A stretch of DNA of 27,023 nt from NCBI GenBank assembly GCA_034698045.1, contig JAQGAU010000501.1, forward strand, positions 1 through 27,023. Direction: 5' to 3'. The DNA comes from Paramacrobiotus richtersi. Its lineage: Eukaryota; Tardigrada; Eutardigrada; Parachela; Macrobiotidae. A program made the translations under genes and the position numbers. The notes under the pieces were generated by a model. That model saw nothing but the letters and a program-made list of their open reading frames with translations. It had not been told where the DNA came from and searched no databases. Numbering within the stretch: the first letter of the stretch is position 1; each line of letters starts with the position of its first letter. This document shows, piece after piece, positions 1 to 9,455 of the stretch.

Positions 1-84
1 AAAAATCCAAAAATTTCCAATAGCCAGTCATCAGGACTTAATCGTCCTGTTGTAAGTGCCTTTACTAAGGCTTTGGCTACTGCA

Positions 85-253
85 GTGCTATAATAAAGTA
101 GAGGGTGTGTCCTCTATACTCAACAAAACTGGCTATTTTGTCCGCCCCGTCAATCACGGTACCGAAAGACCGGAAGTAGTAGAGGGCGCGTCCTCGATAT
201 TCAGTGATATTGGTTTATTTGTCCGCCCCGTCGGTCATGGCACCAAACATTGA
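85..253 (+). CDS. Last exon of a repeat-containing protein (partial)
   Basis: The open frame encodes two consecutive copies of a 27-residue repeat with shared core EG-x-SSI, then a variable stretch, then FVRPV-x-HGT (codons 98-178 and 179-250), ending in TGA at 251-253. Several differences between the copies are silent third-base changes (GGT/GGC, TCT/TCG, CAC/CAT), which suggests the frame is really translated. A possible 3' splice site (CTGCAG) ends at 84, and an AATAAA lies 3 bases after the stop, as expected of a terminal exon. Earlier exons would lie outside the window. I do not recognise the repeat and assign no function. It could instead be a non-coding tandem repeat. Confidence 0.4.
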
Positions 254-255
254 CA

Positions 256-261
256 AATAAA
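256..261 (+). terminator. Poly(A) signal AATAAA after the repeat-protein exon
   Basis: A canonical AATAAA lies directly after the TGA stop at 251-253, giving a very short 3' UTR. Confidence 0.4.
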
Positions 262-1336
262 GCGTGGAGTAGACTAGCCATTGAACCAATTTTCCCTTTC
301 GCCGGTCCTCCAAGCGATTATGAGGAAGAAAGGCGACCGTACCGCAAAAACACTGAGTAGGCTAGAATGAGACTTGTGGCTTAATCGTTCAGAGTCTTTT
401 ACTGTTCTTCTAAGTGTGTTAAAAGTCAACACTGCTTGCGTTCTTGGGACACACATATAGCAATGTAATGCTACCACAGCTAGGCAGTGCAAACACTCTT
501 GACCGCTGTCCACGTATTGGAATTTTTGTCGCTTGCCGGTAAAGATTTGTTGTAGGACTTTCTACAAACTCTGTAGGTTTCTTGCTAGCTTCGGTCCACC
601 AGTGCCCGCAAACAGCGAGTGCACTTACCTAGTTTATTTATTGTGTATCTTTACATATCGGTAGAATATATTTGTTTCGATGCAAAACCCACAGAAAAAC
701 CCACTGATAATAATGGTTTACTATAGAATAATAAAAACGAGACTTTTCAAAATAAGCATTTTATTGTTTACCAAAAATGTGCGAAAAACGAAAACGTTTT
801 AGTAATACGAGTACAGATTTATAACAGGAGTACTATGTACATACATACTTCGGTTTGACTCATACAGACTGATTGCAGAATAGGGCCTGCAGTCAATATT
901 GGCGCTATACTATAGATATAGAAACAATGGACTATTGTTCTCTTAATTGCTAGCGAGTGGCTTCGGGTGAGCACACACGAAGTTTGCATACGGCTACCAG
1001 CCGTTTCCGCTTTTTACCATTAGTCTATGAGTCAAACCGAAGTGATGGTTTTGTAATGATAGATTTTAATAGATTATCCACTGACGTGGCTACCATGGTA
1101 GATACTCGGGAATACGCAAACACTGATAATAATTAGCTGTAATATTAGTAATAAATGGAGAAAATGGAGGAAAAAATGCAACGAATAAAAAAAAGAAATA
1201 AACATTAGTGACCGACGCATGACTGACAGTCGAACACACAACGAAATTTATCTGAGTCGAGTACGGTACACAAAAAGGACGTCCGCTTCGCTTTCGTTGA
1301 ATATTTCAAGGTCATCGCGGGTTGATGGACAATCGA
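262..1336. other. Non-coding stretch with one foldback element
   Basis: No open frame here has coding character on either strand. The only structure I see is the inverted repeat at 847-1043, listed separately. Confidence 0.5.
847..1043. repeat. Foldback element with 17-bp perfect terminal inverted repeats
   Basis: ACTTCGGTTTGACTCAT at 847-863 is exactly reverse-complementary to 1027-1043. With one small gap the pairing continues inward (CATACAGACTGA against the complement of TTAGTCTATG), giving arms of about 30 bp around a spacer of roughly 140 bp. Size and structure fit a small non-autonomous DNA transposon (MITE). I could not find a convincing target-site duplication. Confidence 0.5.
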
Positions 1337-1823
1337 TCAATGATCGTGAAATTTAGTATTTTGCGGGAAAAGAGCCCTAGTTCCGGTCTCAGTCTCTAGC
1401 GATATTGGGTCTACCATGCCCAACCTGTCACACCGTAGGGCTCGGGTCAGGCAGACATCCAAAGTGAATGATGAACAAAAAACGACTTGAAAGTAGATCT
1501 GCACGGTACACAGCTTACCCATTCGCCAGCTGAAATACGATGCCACTTGTTCCATTTGGCACGTGTTGTTCCGAAAAGGTGATACATCTTTGAGTTTGAT
1601 CTTCAATTGATTTCAGAACACTTTGGATAAGGAATTTGTCTTGCGCGTCTAAAAACATAAATGCAGTTCGAATGTGAGAATAGCTAGTTTCACCATAAGG
1701 ATTGTTCGTCGGATTGTGTTGATTATTCGAATTTCGATTATTCCGCCTTGTGACGTCAGCCCCGCACTGACTGGCCGCAGGCAAATAATCAGAATAATCA
1801 GCCACGCCCCATAATCCAAACAA
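1337..1823 (-). pseudogene. Astacin-like peptidase fragment, probably decayed
   Basis: The frame reading down from 1823 ends in a segment resembling the exon before the zinc site in the window's intact astacins: a hydrophobic strand, then LIQSVLKSIEDQTQ, then ITF and GIVF-xx-ANG. A GTAAGC donor follows at 1518-1513. It is phase 2, the same phase as the matching junction of the astacin at 17618. A possible acceptor (GACAG) leads into 1424, and the reading continues to a stop at 1337 with LGMVDPISL, weakly like the VG-xx-GG-x-Q-xx-SL region. No HExxH motif follows. A signal-peptide-like ATG frame (MDCLDYGAWLIILIIC) overlaps the start of the exon, but in a different frame. These breaks suggest a pseudogene; a highly divergent family member remains possible. 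Confidence 0.35.
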
Positions 1824-2462
1824 TCCATACTACCTCCCGACTTAGTATTCGATTATGATCAGAACTGACTTCTAAGCTACGACCAGCATAGAAACCACAG
1901 TTTTCCATCAGTTTCACATTTCTTGAAGTGCCCAACGCATTTTCGATTTCAAGTGATTTTTGTGATTGGTTAGCAGAGTTCGGCCCACTTTTTCAACAAT
2001 CAACATAATCCTTTTCAGAAGAATTTTATGGTGAAGCTAGCTATTAAATATCTGCTTTGTTTTCATGCGTTTGCTGATTTGGGCTAACAAGTAAGGAGGG
2101 TCTTTGAATCAAACATCTGAAGTTCATACCTAAGCGGATCGCCGGCCAATCGAACTGTCGACAGAACGTCCCACAGGTCAGTAATGAAGATCGCTCTTCT
2201 CATTGAAGGTACTAAGTATACCTTTGTTTACGACAAGCACCGCGTCAATAGACGAAGTTACGGGCACGGTACAAGACAACAAGCAAAAACTGCGAGGCCG
2301 CTTCGAAGCAGCATGCGTTTTTGAAATGTCACCTTAAACGGCTACCATACGGAATTTCCGGAGAATCTAACCATTCATACTTTTTTTGTTGGATTCTCAA
2401 GCGCATATCATACTGCTTATTTTCCGTACTTTCAATGGGGTGAATAATAATAATAAGGGAGT
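1824..2462. other. Intergenic stretch, nothing recognised
   Basis: No coding-like frame, RNA gene or repeat is evident on either strand. Confidence 0.4.
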
Positions 2463-3328
2463 TTATTGTCTGTCGGCACGGGACAAAGTCCCATCATGGC
2501 GTCGGACATACAGTACTTGCTTCGATCCGAATGTGCCCCTGCCTTTGATATAAGAGCCCTCGCGGTAGACGGTGAAAGCTCTCTGATTTGAACTCTTCGT
2601 GTTGCACCTAGTGAGGATCTGGCCATGGTTGGGGACGTCGTGGCTGAGACTACTCAAGGACGAACTACCGGGACACCATTATTAACCGTACGAGCATATA
2701 CGAGTAGATGCTGCTACATACACGATTACTTACAGAAATCTTCATGAATCTCATATGGTATACTGTGGTTCCGAACTGGCCACATTCTTGGGTCTGGTCG
2801 TCCTGAAGATACGAGCTTGTCATATGGAACCAAACAACGCGATAGTTGATATACACACCGGTCGCAACGGCACGTTGGTCACCAGTCACCAAAGCAATGG
2901 GACTAGCCACTGCTTCGTAAGTCATCTGGTCACTGCCATACAGTATGTCACCGTGGAGTAGGTGACCGATGCTGCGTTCAGACAGCCGCTCATTCAACGT
3001 TTCCTCGTCAATATGATCTTTCCAGTCTGAAGAAAAGGTCAACCCCAATCTCGTGGATATACTACATGCTCGCTACAGGGTAGACTAGTGAGTTACAAAA
3101 GGGTAACCAAATTCAACTATGGAAACTGGAAACTTGCCAGTTTTGTACACGAATGTGTTACTCTCAAAAAATTTTCGGGATAGCACGCTTGTCGTATCTG
3201 GTATTCTTTTACGAGGCTTTGCAGCTACCTGAGGGAACTTCAGGACTATCATAGTCATCGTATTCCATGTCCTCGGGATGGCCGTACACATAAAACAGCA
3301 GCAGCGAGAGCGCTAATGCGATGCGCAT
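2463..3328 (-). CDS. Small secreted protein, unknown family (three exons)
   Basis: Exon 1 (3328-3229) starts with ATG and a clear signal peptide (MRIALALSLLLFYVYG), then an acidic stretch rich in Asp, Glu and Tyr. A CAG/GTAGCT donor in phase 1 joins a TTCTTCAG acceptor in phase 1, and exon 2 (3026-2734) encodes about 98 residues including SERSIGHLLHGDILYGSDQ. Exon 2 ends at a phase-0 GTAAGT donor. The last exon ends in TAA at 2465-2463. Its start is uncertain: the phase-compatible acceptor I prefer (AAATCAG) puts it at 2584, giving AFTVYREGSYIKGRGTFG and a basic tail. The AATAAA poly(A) signal overlaps the stop codon. The mature protein of about 160 residues has few cysteines and matches no family I know. 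The signal peptide and first splice are good evidence; the 3' end is less certain. Confidence 0.55.
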
Positions 3329-4109
3329 TGTCCAGTAGAAGACTAGAAGTATGTACATTATACTTGTATTAATACTGTGCACCGCAGTTAACTAATGCAG
3401 AATCCTTCGATCACCCTAAATCAACGCAAAAATGAGCGTAACAGAAGTTTCTGAGGAGAGAATCGTTGTAATGATGATAATAATCTTAAAGACAGCAGGG
3501 CTTAGCCAGCAAAAATAAATAGCGGCAATGACTGCCGTTTCGACGCGTATATGATTAATATAAACAAACACATTCCGTTTGAATTCGCCTTTATCAGAGC
3601 CATCGGCAAGCGGTGATATCGCCGTCAGCAATCTTTCGACGACGAGTAACTAGCGCGTGGGAATACGCTGCGCTGTTTATCCAAAAGATGTTCCCGCTTG
3701 GCATCGCGAATTTTATGCGCAAAACAACACTCGAAAGCTTCTATTGTACAGATGAAGTTCGCCCAAAAGAACGGCGAAAATTAACTTTTAATCCTGAATT
3801 CGCAAGCAAGCGCAGGCGCGCATACCTAATACGTATGCGCGTTATGCATATAAGGCAGTGACCAATATCCCAAAGCCGATTACAATCATATGCCCCAGAA
3901 TGTCAATAGTCATAAGCGGAAACGTCTAAGGCAAATGAATATATGAAAAAGCAATAAACAACTTCAGAGCGTGATTTTAATTTCGAGAACAGGAAGCATC
4001 TTCTCGCTTTTTTGTATCTCGCACGATTTAACAGCCACCAGTAGTTTGTTCCTTTCTGGTACGGAACTGGCAGAAACTAAAAGTTCTTCTATCAGTGTTT
4101 CCTTCGACA
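3329..4109. other. Intergenic stretch with a small hairpin
   Basis: A GTG-initiated plus-strand frame at 3613-3861 (rich in Arg and Lys) and a minus-strand frame at 3631-3416 are open, but neither shows family resemblance or a good start. I see no gene here. The perfect hairpin at 3817-3841 is listed separately. Confidence 0.4.
3817..3841. repeat. Perfect 9-bp hairpin
   Basis: CGCGCATAC at 3817-3825 pairs exactly with GTATGCGCG at 3833-3841 across a 7-base loop. It is GC-rich compared with its surroundings. No function can be assigned. Confidence 0.4.
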
Positions 4110-5041
4110 CTACGCAGATTTATGTTTCCATTCCAACAGAGCTTCTTTATTCCTTAGGTAGTTCCGATTTCGTGGACTGAAGTGAAAGCACCTCTTCAAC
4201 AGGTCCCGTTTGTCGGTTATCCGAATGGCTTGCATTCCAATCTGAATAAATGCCAGCACAACGACTACAACCGCTTTAATTCCGTAAGGTACCGGATGCA
4301 AGGCAACAGCGATACCGACAACCACAATTGTTGTCATCAGACATTTCAACATCCGGCTGCCACAGCCGCTGCCCAACACATCCACCAACTTGATCTCTTT
4401 TTCATCACCGTTGACTAACTCCAACAGAGCAGAAAACACCCAAATTACGTTGAATATTAGCAGCCACGATGCACTCGCGTTGTACAGCGCGAATGTAATC
4501 CACATTGCGCTTCTTACACCGGATTCGTTGGTGAAGTAAATGTAGTGAGTCCCACTTTCTGCGTGCCCCAGGAGTGTGGCAAGACAGGTCACAAACATTG
4601 TTGGAATATTACGGAAATCTCCGATGATTGCAAAGTCGCTGACATTACAAGAATTCCCGGCTAAGATAACGGATACATAAAGTATGGTAACAAACGACAG
4701 CCACACCATACACTGGGATCTTTTCCCTCTGGGTACGTTCTTCCGGTATAGTGCTGCACTGCAACGGCACTGTTTACCGTGAATGCCGATCATCAGTGGG
4801 ACCAGCGCATTGTAGAGATGAAGCAATACGTAGATGTAGAATGGTGTGTTCGTGCCAAAGATTGCGTGGATCACTGTGACAACGAATTTTTTGTTCAAGC
4901 CTATCTGATAATTCATCATGAGCAGGCATAATGAAGCTCACTTTTTTGTAACTTACAGAAAGTGTTCAGCAGGATCAGAAGCCCAGCCACGGCTAAATGT
5001 AGATGGCCCATCAAGTCCAGCGTCCATGCAGCCACAGCCAT
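4110..5041 (-). CDS. Polytopic (about 6-7 helix) membrane protein, unknown family
   Basis: Two exons join cleanly. Exon 1 (5041-4957) starts MAVAAW and encodes a first hydrophobic helix (LAVAGLLILLNTF). A GTAAGT donor in phase 1 and an ATAG acceptor in phase 1 bound a 56-bp intron (4956-4901). Exon 2 (4900-4110) reads to TAG. The product is about 290 residues with further hydrophobic segments around FYIYVLLHLYNALVPLMIGI, WLSFVTILYVSVILAG, PTMFVTCLATLLG, WLLIFNVIWVFSALLELV, TTIVVVGIAVAL and AVVVVVLAFIQIGMQAI. It ends in a basic cytosolic-type tail. The layout could fit a chemosensory-type receptor or an orphan multi-pass protein, but I see no diagnostic motif. An in-frame stop lies a few codons before the chosen Met, so an upstream exon is possible but not required. 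Confidence 0.6.
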
Positions 5042-6741
5042 TTCAGCAGCTTCAGGTGGCGCATTCGTGCGCTGGCAGTATATCAGCAGTCACGTAGCAA
5101 AGGTCACGTATTGCACTATGTATTATTTTGTAATTCAGTCTACCAGAGAACTGGCACTAACAAGTTGCATTAACCAGACTGTGCAACATGATGCAGCAAC
5201 GCAGATAACTGGCAGTCTTCGCGACACGAACTGCTTAGATTTTCTGCATTTGTTGCATTTCCCAAATTCAATAGATCGAGCACTCCAGAAAATCAAGCAG
5301 TGGCGGTGCTACGGAAAGTCACTCGTTCCACTGAAGCCACGTGCCAAATGAGCAGGTTTTAAAATGGTGGTTGGAGCCGGTAGCAGAAATAAAGCTGTTG
5401 TAATTGGAGTTCTGTGCCTGGCGTACCATTTTATTAACCGCCTTGTAGGTGTCAATTTTGCATGGGAGTACCGTATTGATTGTGCCATGATTACCGTGCG
5501 AAAGAGAAGCATTCGATGCTTGGTGCATTGTGACGACTCCATAATAACCGGGTACACCATTGTAACGTCAGGGGAAAATTTGTCGATTCAGATAAATGCA
5601 TCCCAGTTACCTGATATAAGTATTGTTTGCTACGTTATTTCTGGTCTCATTCACTGTAATCAGCTCTTCTTATTTTAAAATCAGATGCTGTGGAATCTGG
5701 GAATATGCATAAGAAGAGTAATGTCTCCGATCGGATTTGATTTGAGTGTGTTTTTTTTAGACAATGCCCTCGAAAGTTACTACAGACACAATAAACTTGT
5801 TTCTTTATCGACTTCACTATCTGTTTCAAATATAGGAAATAAACTTGCCATACTAAAGCACACAAACGAATGACCAACACATTAATTTGAATCATAAACG
5901 ATAGCTAGGTGTCGCTGCGCTGTAAACTAGCGCTTTGAATCATGCACAGAACGGTATGTTAAATTCATTACCTTGTCACGTTTAGTGGTATTGTAGTCAA
6001 GGTCACCATATATTGTAGATCTTATATGCACCGTCATGACTACGGAGTTCGTAATGACCTTCGTAATATATTGACAGCAACAAGTTACAACCGCAATACT
6101 AACAGACAAAGCTGGAAAACACCGAAGTGTTAATGCAGAGACGTAATACGCATCCGGATAGAATGAGATTGTTAACAGTAAAGCGTTAAACTTTCGTTTT
6201 TTATACTAATCGGTTTTTCCTACATTTTCGTACAACGGTTATAACATCGATTGGATACAGTTGGTTTATGGATTATGAATTAGTTATCCATCATTTGTCC
6301 AGTAAGGATCGAGCCACTGCCTCTGGCTGACTCATCCCTATAATAATTTTTCCTCCATTGTGGTGTTATCAGCGTTTGGTGGTGTTATCCTTTCCTGATG
6401 CGTAATGCACAAGCATGGTTGTTGTGGAATGTGATGAGTGCATGCTAGCGTTATTGCGCCCATATGCCAACAATTTTCACCGTGAGGTCCTTATCGGAAG
6501 ACTTCAGTTGAGTAGATATTACAGAAATTAGTCATTGCGTCGCTTTCAAATAGCCTTATCGCTTTCAGATGTTTGATTTTGTCGGGGGTTGATCATCTCG
6601 GAAACTTCAAGTGTCGTACGTACACTGTTTTAACAAAGCACTCGACGGTAATCGTAGCTGCTATACCGGTCGCACTTGTTCAGTGATTTGTTTATATTTA
6701 TATATATATTGTGATACCTGCATATTTCCTGTAACGAAATC
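5042..6741. other. Intergenic stretch between membrane protein and kinase locus
   Basis: Open frames exist on both strands at 5309-5678 but none has a recognisable domain. A minus-strand ATG frame in that block (start MVRQAQNSNYN) could be an upstream exon of the membrane-protein gene, but I find no donor and acceptor with matching phases. An AT-rich run with a TATATATAT stretch sits about 40 bases upstream of the kinase start. Nothing else is recognised. Confidence 0.4.
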
Positions 6742-7827
6742 ATGGCGAAATCGTTCGGTAGCACGTGCACATATCAAAACGATGTGAATGATCGAATTGG
6801 TAAAGGTGGTTATGGAGTTGTTTATAAGGCAACCCTGAAAGAGCGCGGTGACTATTTGGGTGATGATACCGTTGCTGTCAAAGTTCTGTTTCGGGAAAAG
6901 AGCAAAAATAATCCGCACGGAGCACACCATCCCGAAAAAGCCGAGGAAAGGGTTGATTACGATAGTATCAAGTGGACATCGTTGCTGGAGCTTAAGCACG
7001 AAAATGTTGTGTTGCATCACAAAGTGACTGCTGTGACATCGCTGCATATCGAAATTATGATGGAATACTTCCCAGGTTTGCGCTTCTATTGCGCCACGTC
7101 CATAAGCTGAAACAAACTTTTTGTGCACCTTTCTGTATTTTCAGAGGGTGATCTAGCCGCCTTTACGAAAGACGTCAAAAATCATATTTTCAGCGCCGGA
7201 ATAGCATACTTCGGGCAACAGATTGCAAATGGATTACATTTCCTGCATAGCAACAACGTGATACATGGTGATATGAAGCCGCAAAACATACTGATGCGGC
7301 GCATCGATTATCGGCCGTTGGCGGTTTGACAAGAGCACAGGGCGTACAATCTACACATTGGAGATCTGGAGGACCGAGTAATCATGCGGTATAACTCAAC
7401 CTGCACGAAAGATATGAAGGATACTTGTGGAACAGCTCGCTACATGTCACCGGAAAGGGTCAAAACAATGGTCGGTCAATCTAGCTTCACCCCAGGAAGA
7501 GCCACAGACATCTGGAGTCTCGGATGTATCATACTGGATCTAGCTGATTTCCATACCGGAAACACAGAAAAGTGGCTAAAGCGGAAAAGCAGCTTGGATC
7601 GTCCAGTTCGAGTGGACGACATGGATAAACTTGCGGTTTTATTCCGTATCGCACAAGACCACGTTCCAGTTGTCAATCAATCCGTTCGTAAAGATATCGT
7701 TCTGATAATTGAATTGTGTTTGCTCGAAGAACCAGGCAAGCGACCGTCAGCCGGAAACCTGCTAGAAATGCTGAAAACGACTTGCACTGACCTTGAAGCT
7801 GGTAAGTCTGGAATCCGTTCAGTATAA
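6742..7827 (+). CDS. STE/MAP3K-like protein kinase domain interrupted by an in-frame TGA
   Basis: The ATG at 6742 starts a kinase fold: glycine loop GKGGYGVVY (residues 21-28), VAVK with Lys47, and MMEYFP. A 69-bp intron (7076-7144, phase 1) then joins EGDLAAF. The catalytic loop is HGDMKPQNIL (nt 7264-7293), so Arg of HRD is Gly while the catalytic Asp is kept. The DFG position reads DLE (7363-7371). Activation-segment and C-lobe landmarks follow: GTARYMSPERV, DIWSLGCIIL and a final KRPSA. Between the catalytic loop and DLE an in-frame TGA stands at 7327-7329. It could be a lesion (CGA to TGA), a read-through stop, or part of a 48-bp intron (7324-7371) that would also delete DLE. At the 3' end a strong GTAAGT donor (7802, phase 1) can splice to TTTAG (7863) and gives a short tail ending at 7913. 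Otherwise the frame stops at 7827. Confidence 0.6.
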
Positions 7828-7890
7828 TAACGGTAAATAACCTAAACCGCCTCGACAGTTTAGGTGTTGATCAACTTGATCTGTCTTCAG

Positions 7891-9058
7891 CAGTTGATTT
7901 ATGCTTCTATTAAAGAAGCATTGGCTAAAATAAATGTATTTCCAGAATGGGCGGGCGTAATCCCTTTGGATTTAGTTCGAGTCATCGCCACCGGGGCTGC
8001 CGGGAGAGTATACGAGGCAGAGCGAAACGACACAAATGAGAATGTTGTAGTCAAACGCATTTCGCCTGACTATTCCATTCTTGAACATGAACACTCTGTT
8101 TGGCTAGGCCGTGTTCACTCACGATTCGAAATAGTTAAGGCTTTGAATCATCCGTGCTTGGTGCGCTGTTACCATGGCCAAGTTTCCTTGCTAAAATGCA
8201 GTTATGATCCTTGTCCATACTATGACATTGTTATGGAATCTTGTCAAGGTATCCATAATGCGGGTATATTTATAAAGACAATTATAAATTGTTTTAACGA
8301 AACTGATTACTGCTGCAGGAGGAACACTTCATGGACTCCTTATGAGATTTTCGCTTCCGCCACAACTGCTGCAGAAATGGACTCGGCAACTGGTAGAGGC
8401 CGTTGCCTACTTACATGATCAGCGCTGCATCCACCGGAACATAAACAGCGTCAACGTCTTATTGTCGTCGACTGACATCAACAACTGCAACCTTAAGATT
8501 GCCGGTTTAGATTTTCTAAAGCGGTTACGGACAGATTCAACTATGGAGAACGAAATCTCATCGAATAAGGGTGCGGTTTACTTTTCGTCGCCCGAAATGA
8601 TCCGTGGGGAAAAATTTGTAGGGAGAGAGACCGATATCTGGAGCCTAGGGTGTGTGGTTATAGAAATGGTGACAGGTTGCTTTCCACGGTATTTCAGGGA
8701 AGAGGATAACGGTCATTTCGTCGAGGTCACCCCGCATTTACCAGTAATGTATGTCATTGGGTCCGGAGGAGCACCAGCGATTCCGAAGAAACTTCCGCAT
8801 CAACTTGAAGATTTCATCGAGAGATGCATTGTCCGTAGTCCCAAAGAAAGATCTTGCGCAGCTGACTTGAGAAAGCACCCGTTTCTAACCGCCAGGGAGA
8901 CGGAAATTCAGCAGTGGGTTTTACCTCCCCGGCAAGCCGAAAGAGCCGATAGCGACGGTAAGAAGAGCGAAGAAAATGACGCTACTGATGATTCGTCTGC
9001 TCTCAGAGGTCTCAAAAGGAAAAACGACAGTACTGAGGATGACAAGAATATCAAATGA
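7891..9058 (+). CDS. Second kinase-like domain, predicted pseudokinase
   Basis: No ATG opens this frame, so it is probably the second half of the preceding gene. A CTTCAG acceptor ends at 7890. The fold reads: altered glycine loop ATGAAGRVYEAE, VVVK lysine, MESCQ, then a 70-bp intron (8249-8318, phase 1) to GGTLHGLL. LHDQRCIHRN follows, with the catalytic Asp of HRD replaced by Asn (8438-8440). The DFG position reads GLD (8504-8512). SSPEM, DIWSLGCVVIEM and RKHPFL are intact. Loss of both catalytic acidic residues predicts no phosphotransfer, so the domain may act as a regulator of its partner kinase. The tail after HPFL is Asp/Glu/Lys-rich and probably disordered. Joining to domain 1 needs a weak phase-0 donor (GTATAA at 7822, 69-bp intron); the stronger donor at 7802 is in the wrong phase. 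Confidence 0.65.
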
Positions 9059-9235
9059 TTCCATAGTAAAAGGGCAGTCTTGATTCTAACAGCTTTTAAT
9101 GGCTTTGAAGCATTGTGCAGCAATAACGCTTATTGATGTTCTACATTTTTAGCGTATGCACGAGTATCTATCTATACTTCCAACCTTGTTCAAGCATAAT
9201 GTCAAAATTCACGCGAAATGCAGGGTATTCATATG

Positions 9236-9241
9236 AATAAA
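9236..9241 (+). terminator. Poly(A) signal of the kinase locus
   Basis: AATAAA occurs about 180 bases after the TGA at 9056-9058. No other gene on this strand could use it. Confidence 0.5.
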
Positions 9242-9455
9242 AGCAATACTACAAACGAATATCGTTCTTCGTCTTCTTGTCACAAATTACAATGTTCTGT
9301 CTGTTCTGCATGAAGACCTTAAAACAATCCATCACAGAAAAAAGCTCAGTCAACAATAACAAAAATAAAACAGAAAAACAAAACTGATCCGTACCAGCCG
9401 GATCAAACCATTCCCATCACAAAAACAAATCTACAAAATATCAAGAACAAAATTT

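Noticed and set aside
5364-5678. 104-residue plus-strand frame
   Set aside because: No domain, no splice support and no poly(A) signal. A minus-strand exon in the same place is equally possible, so no gene was called.
7327-7329. Selenocysteine reading of the in-frame TGA
   Set aside because: Kinases of this type carry no selenocysteine here and I see no SECIS-like hairpin downstream; lesion or splicing is more likely.
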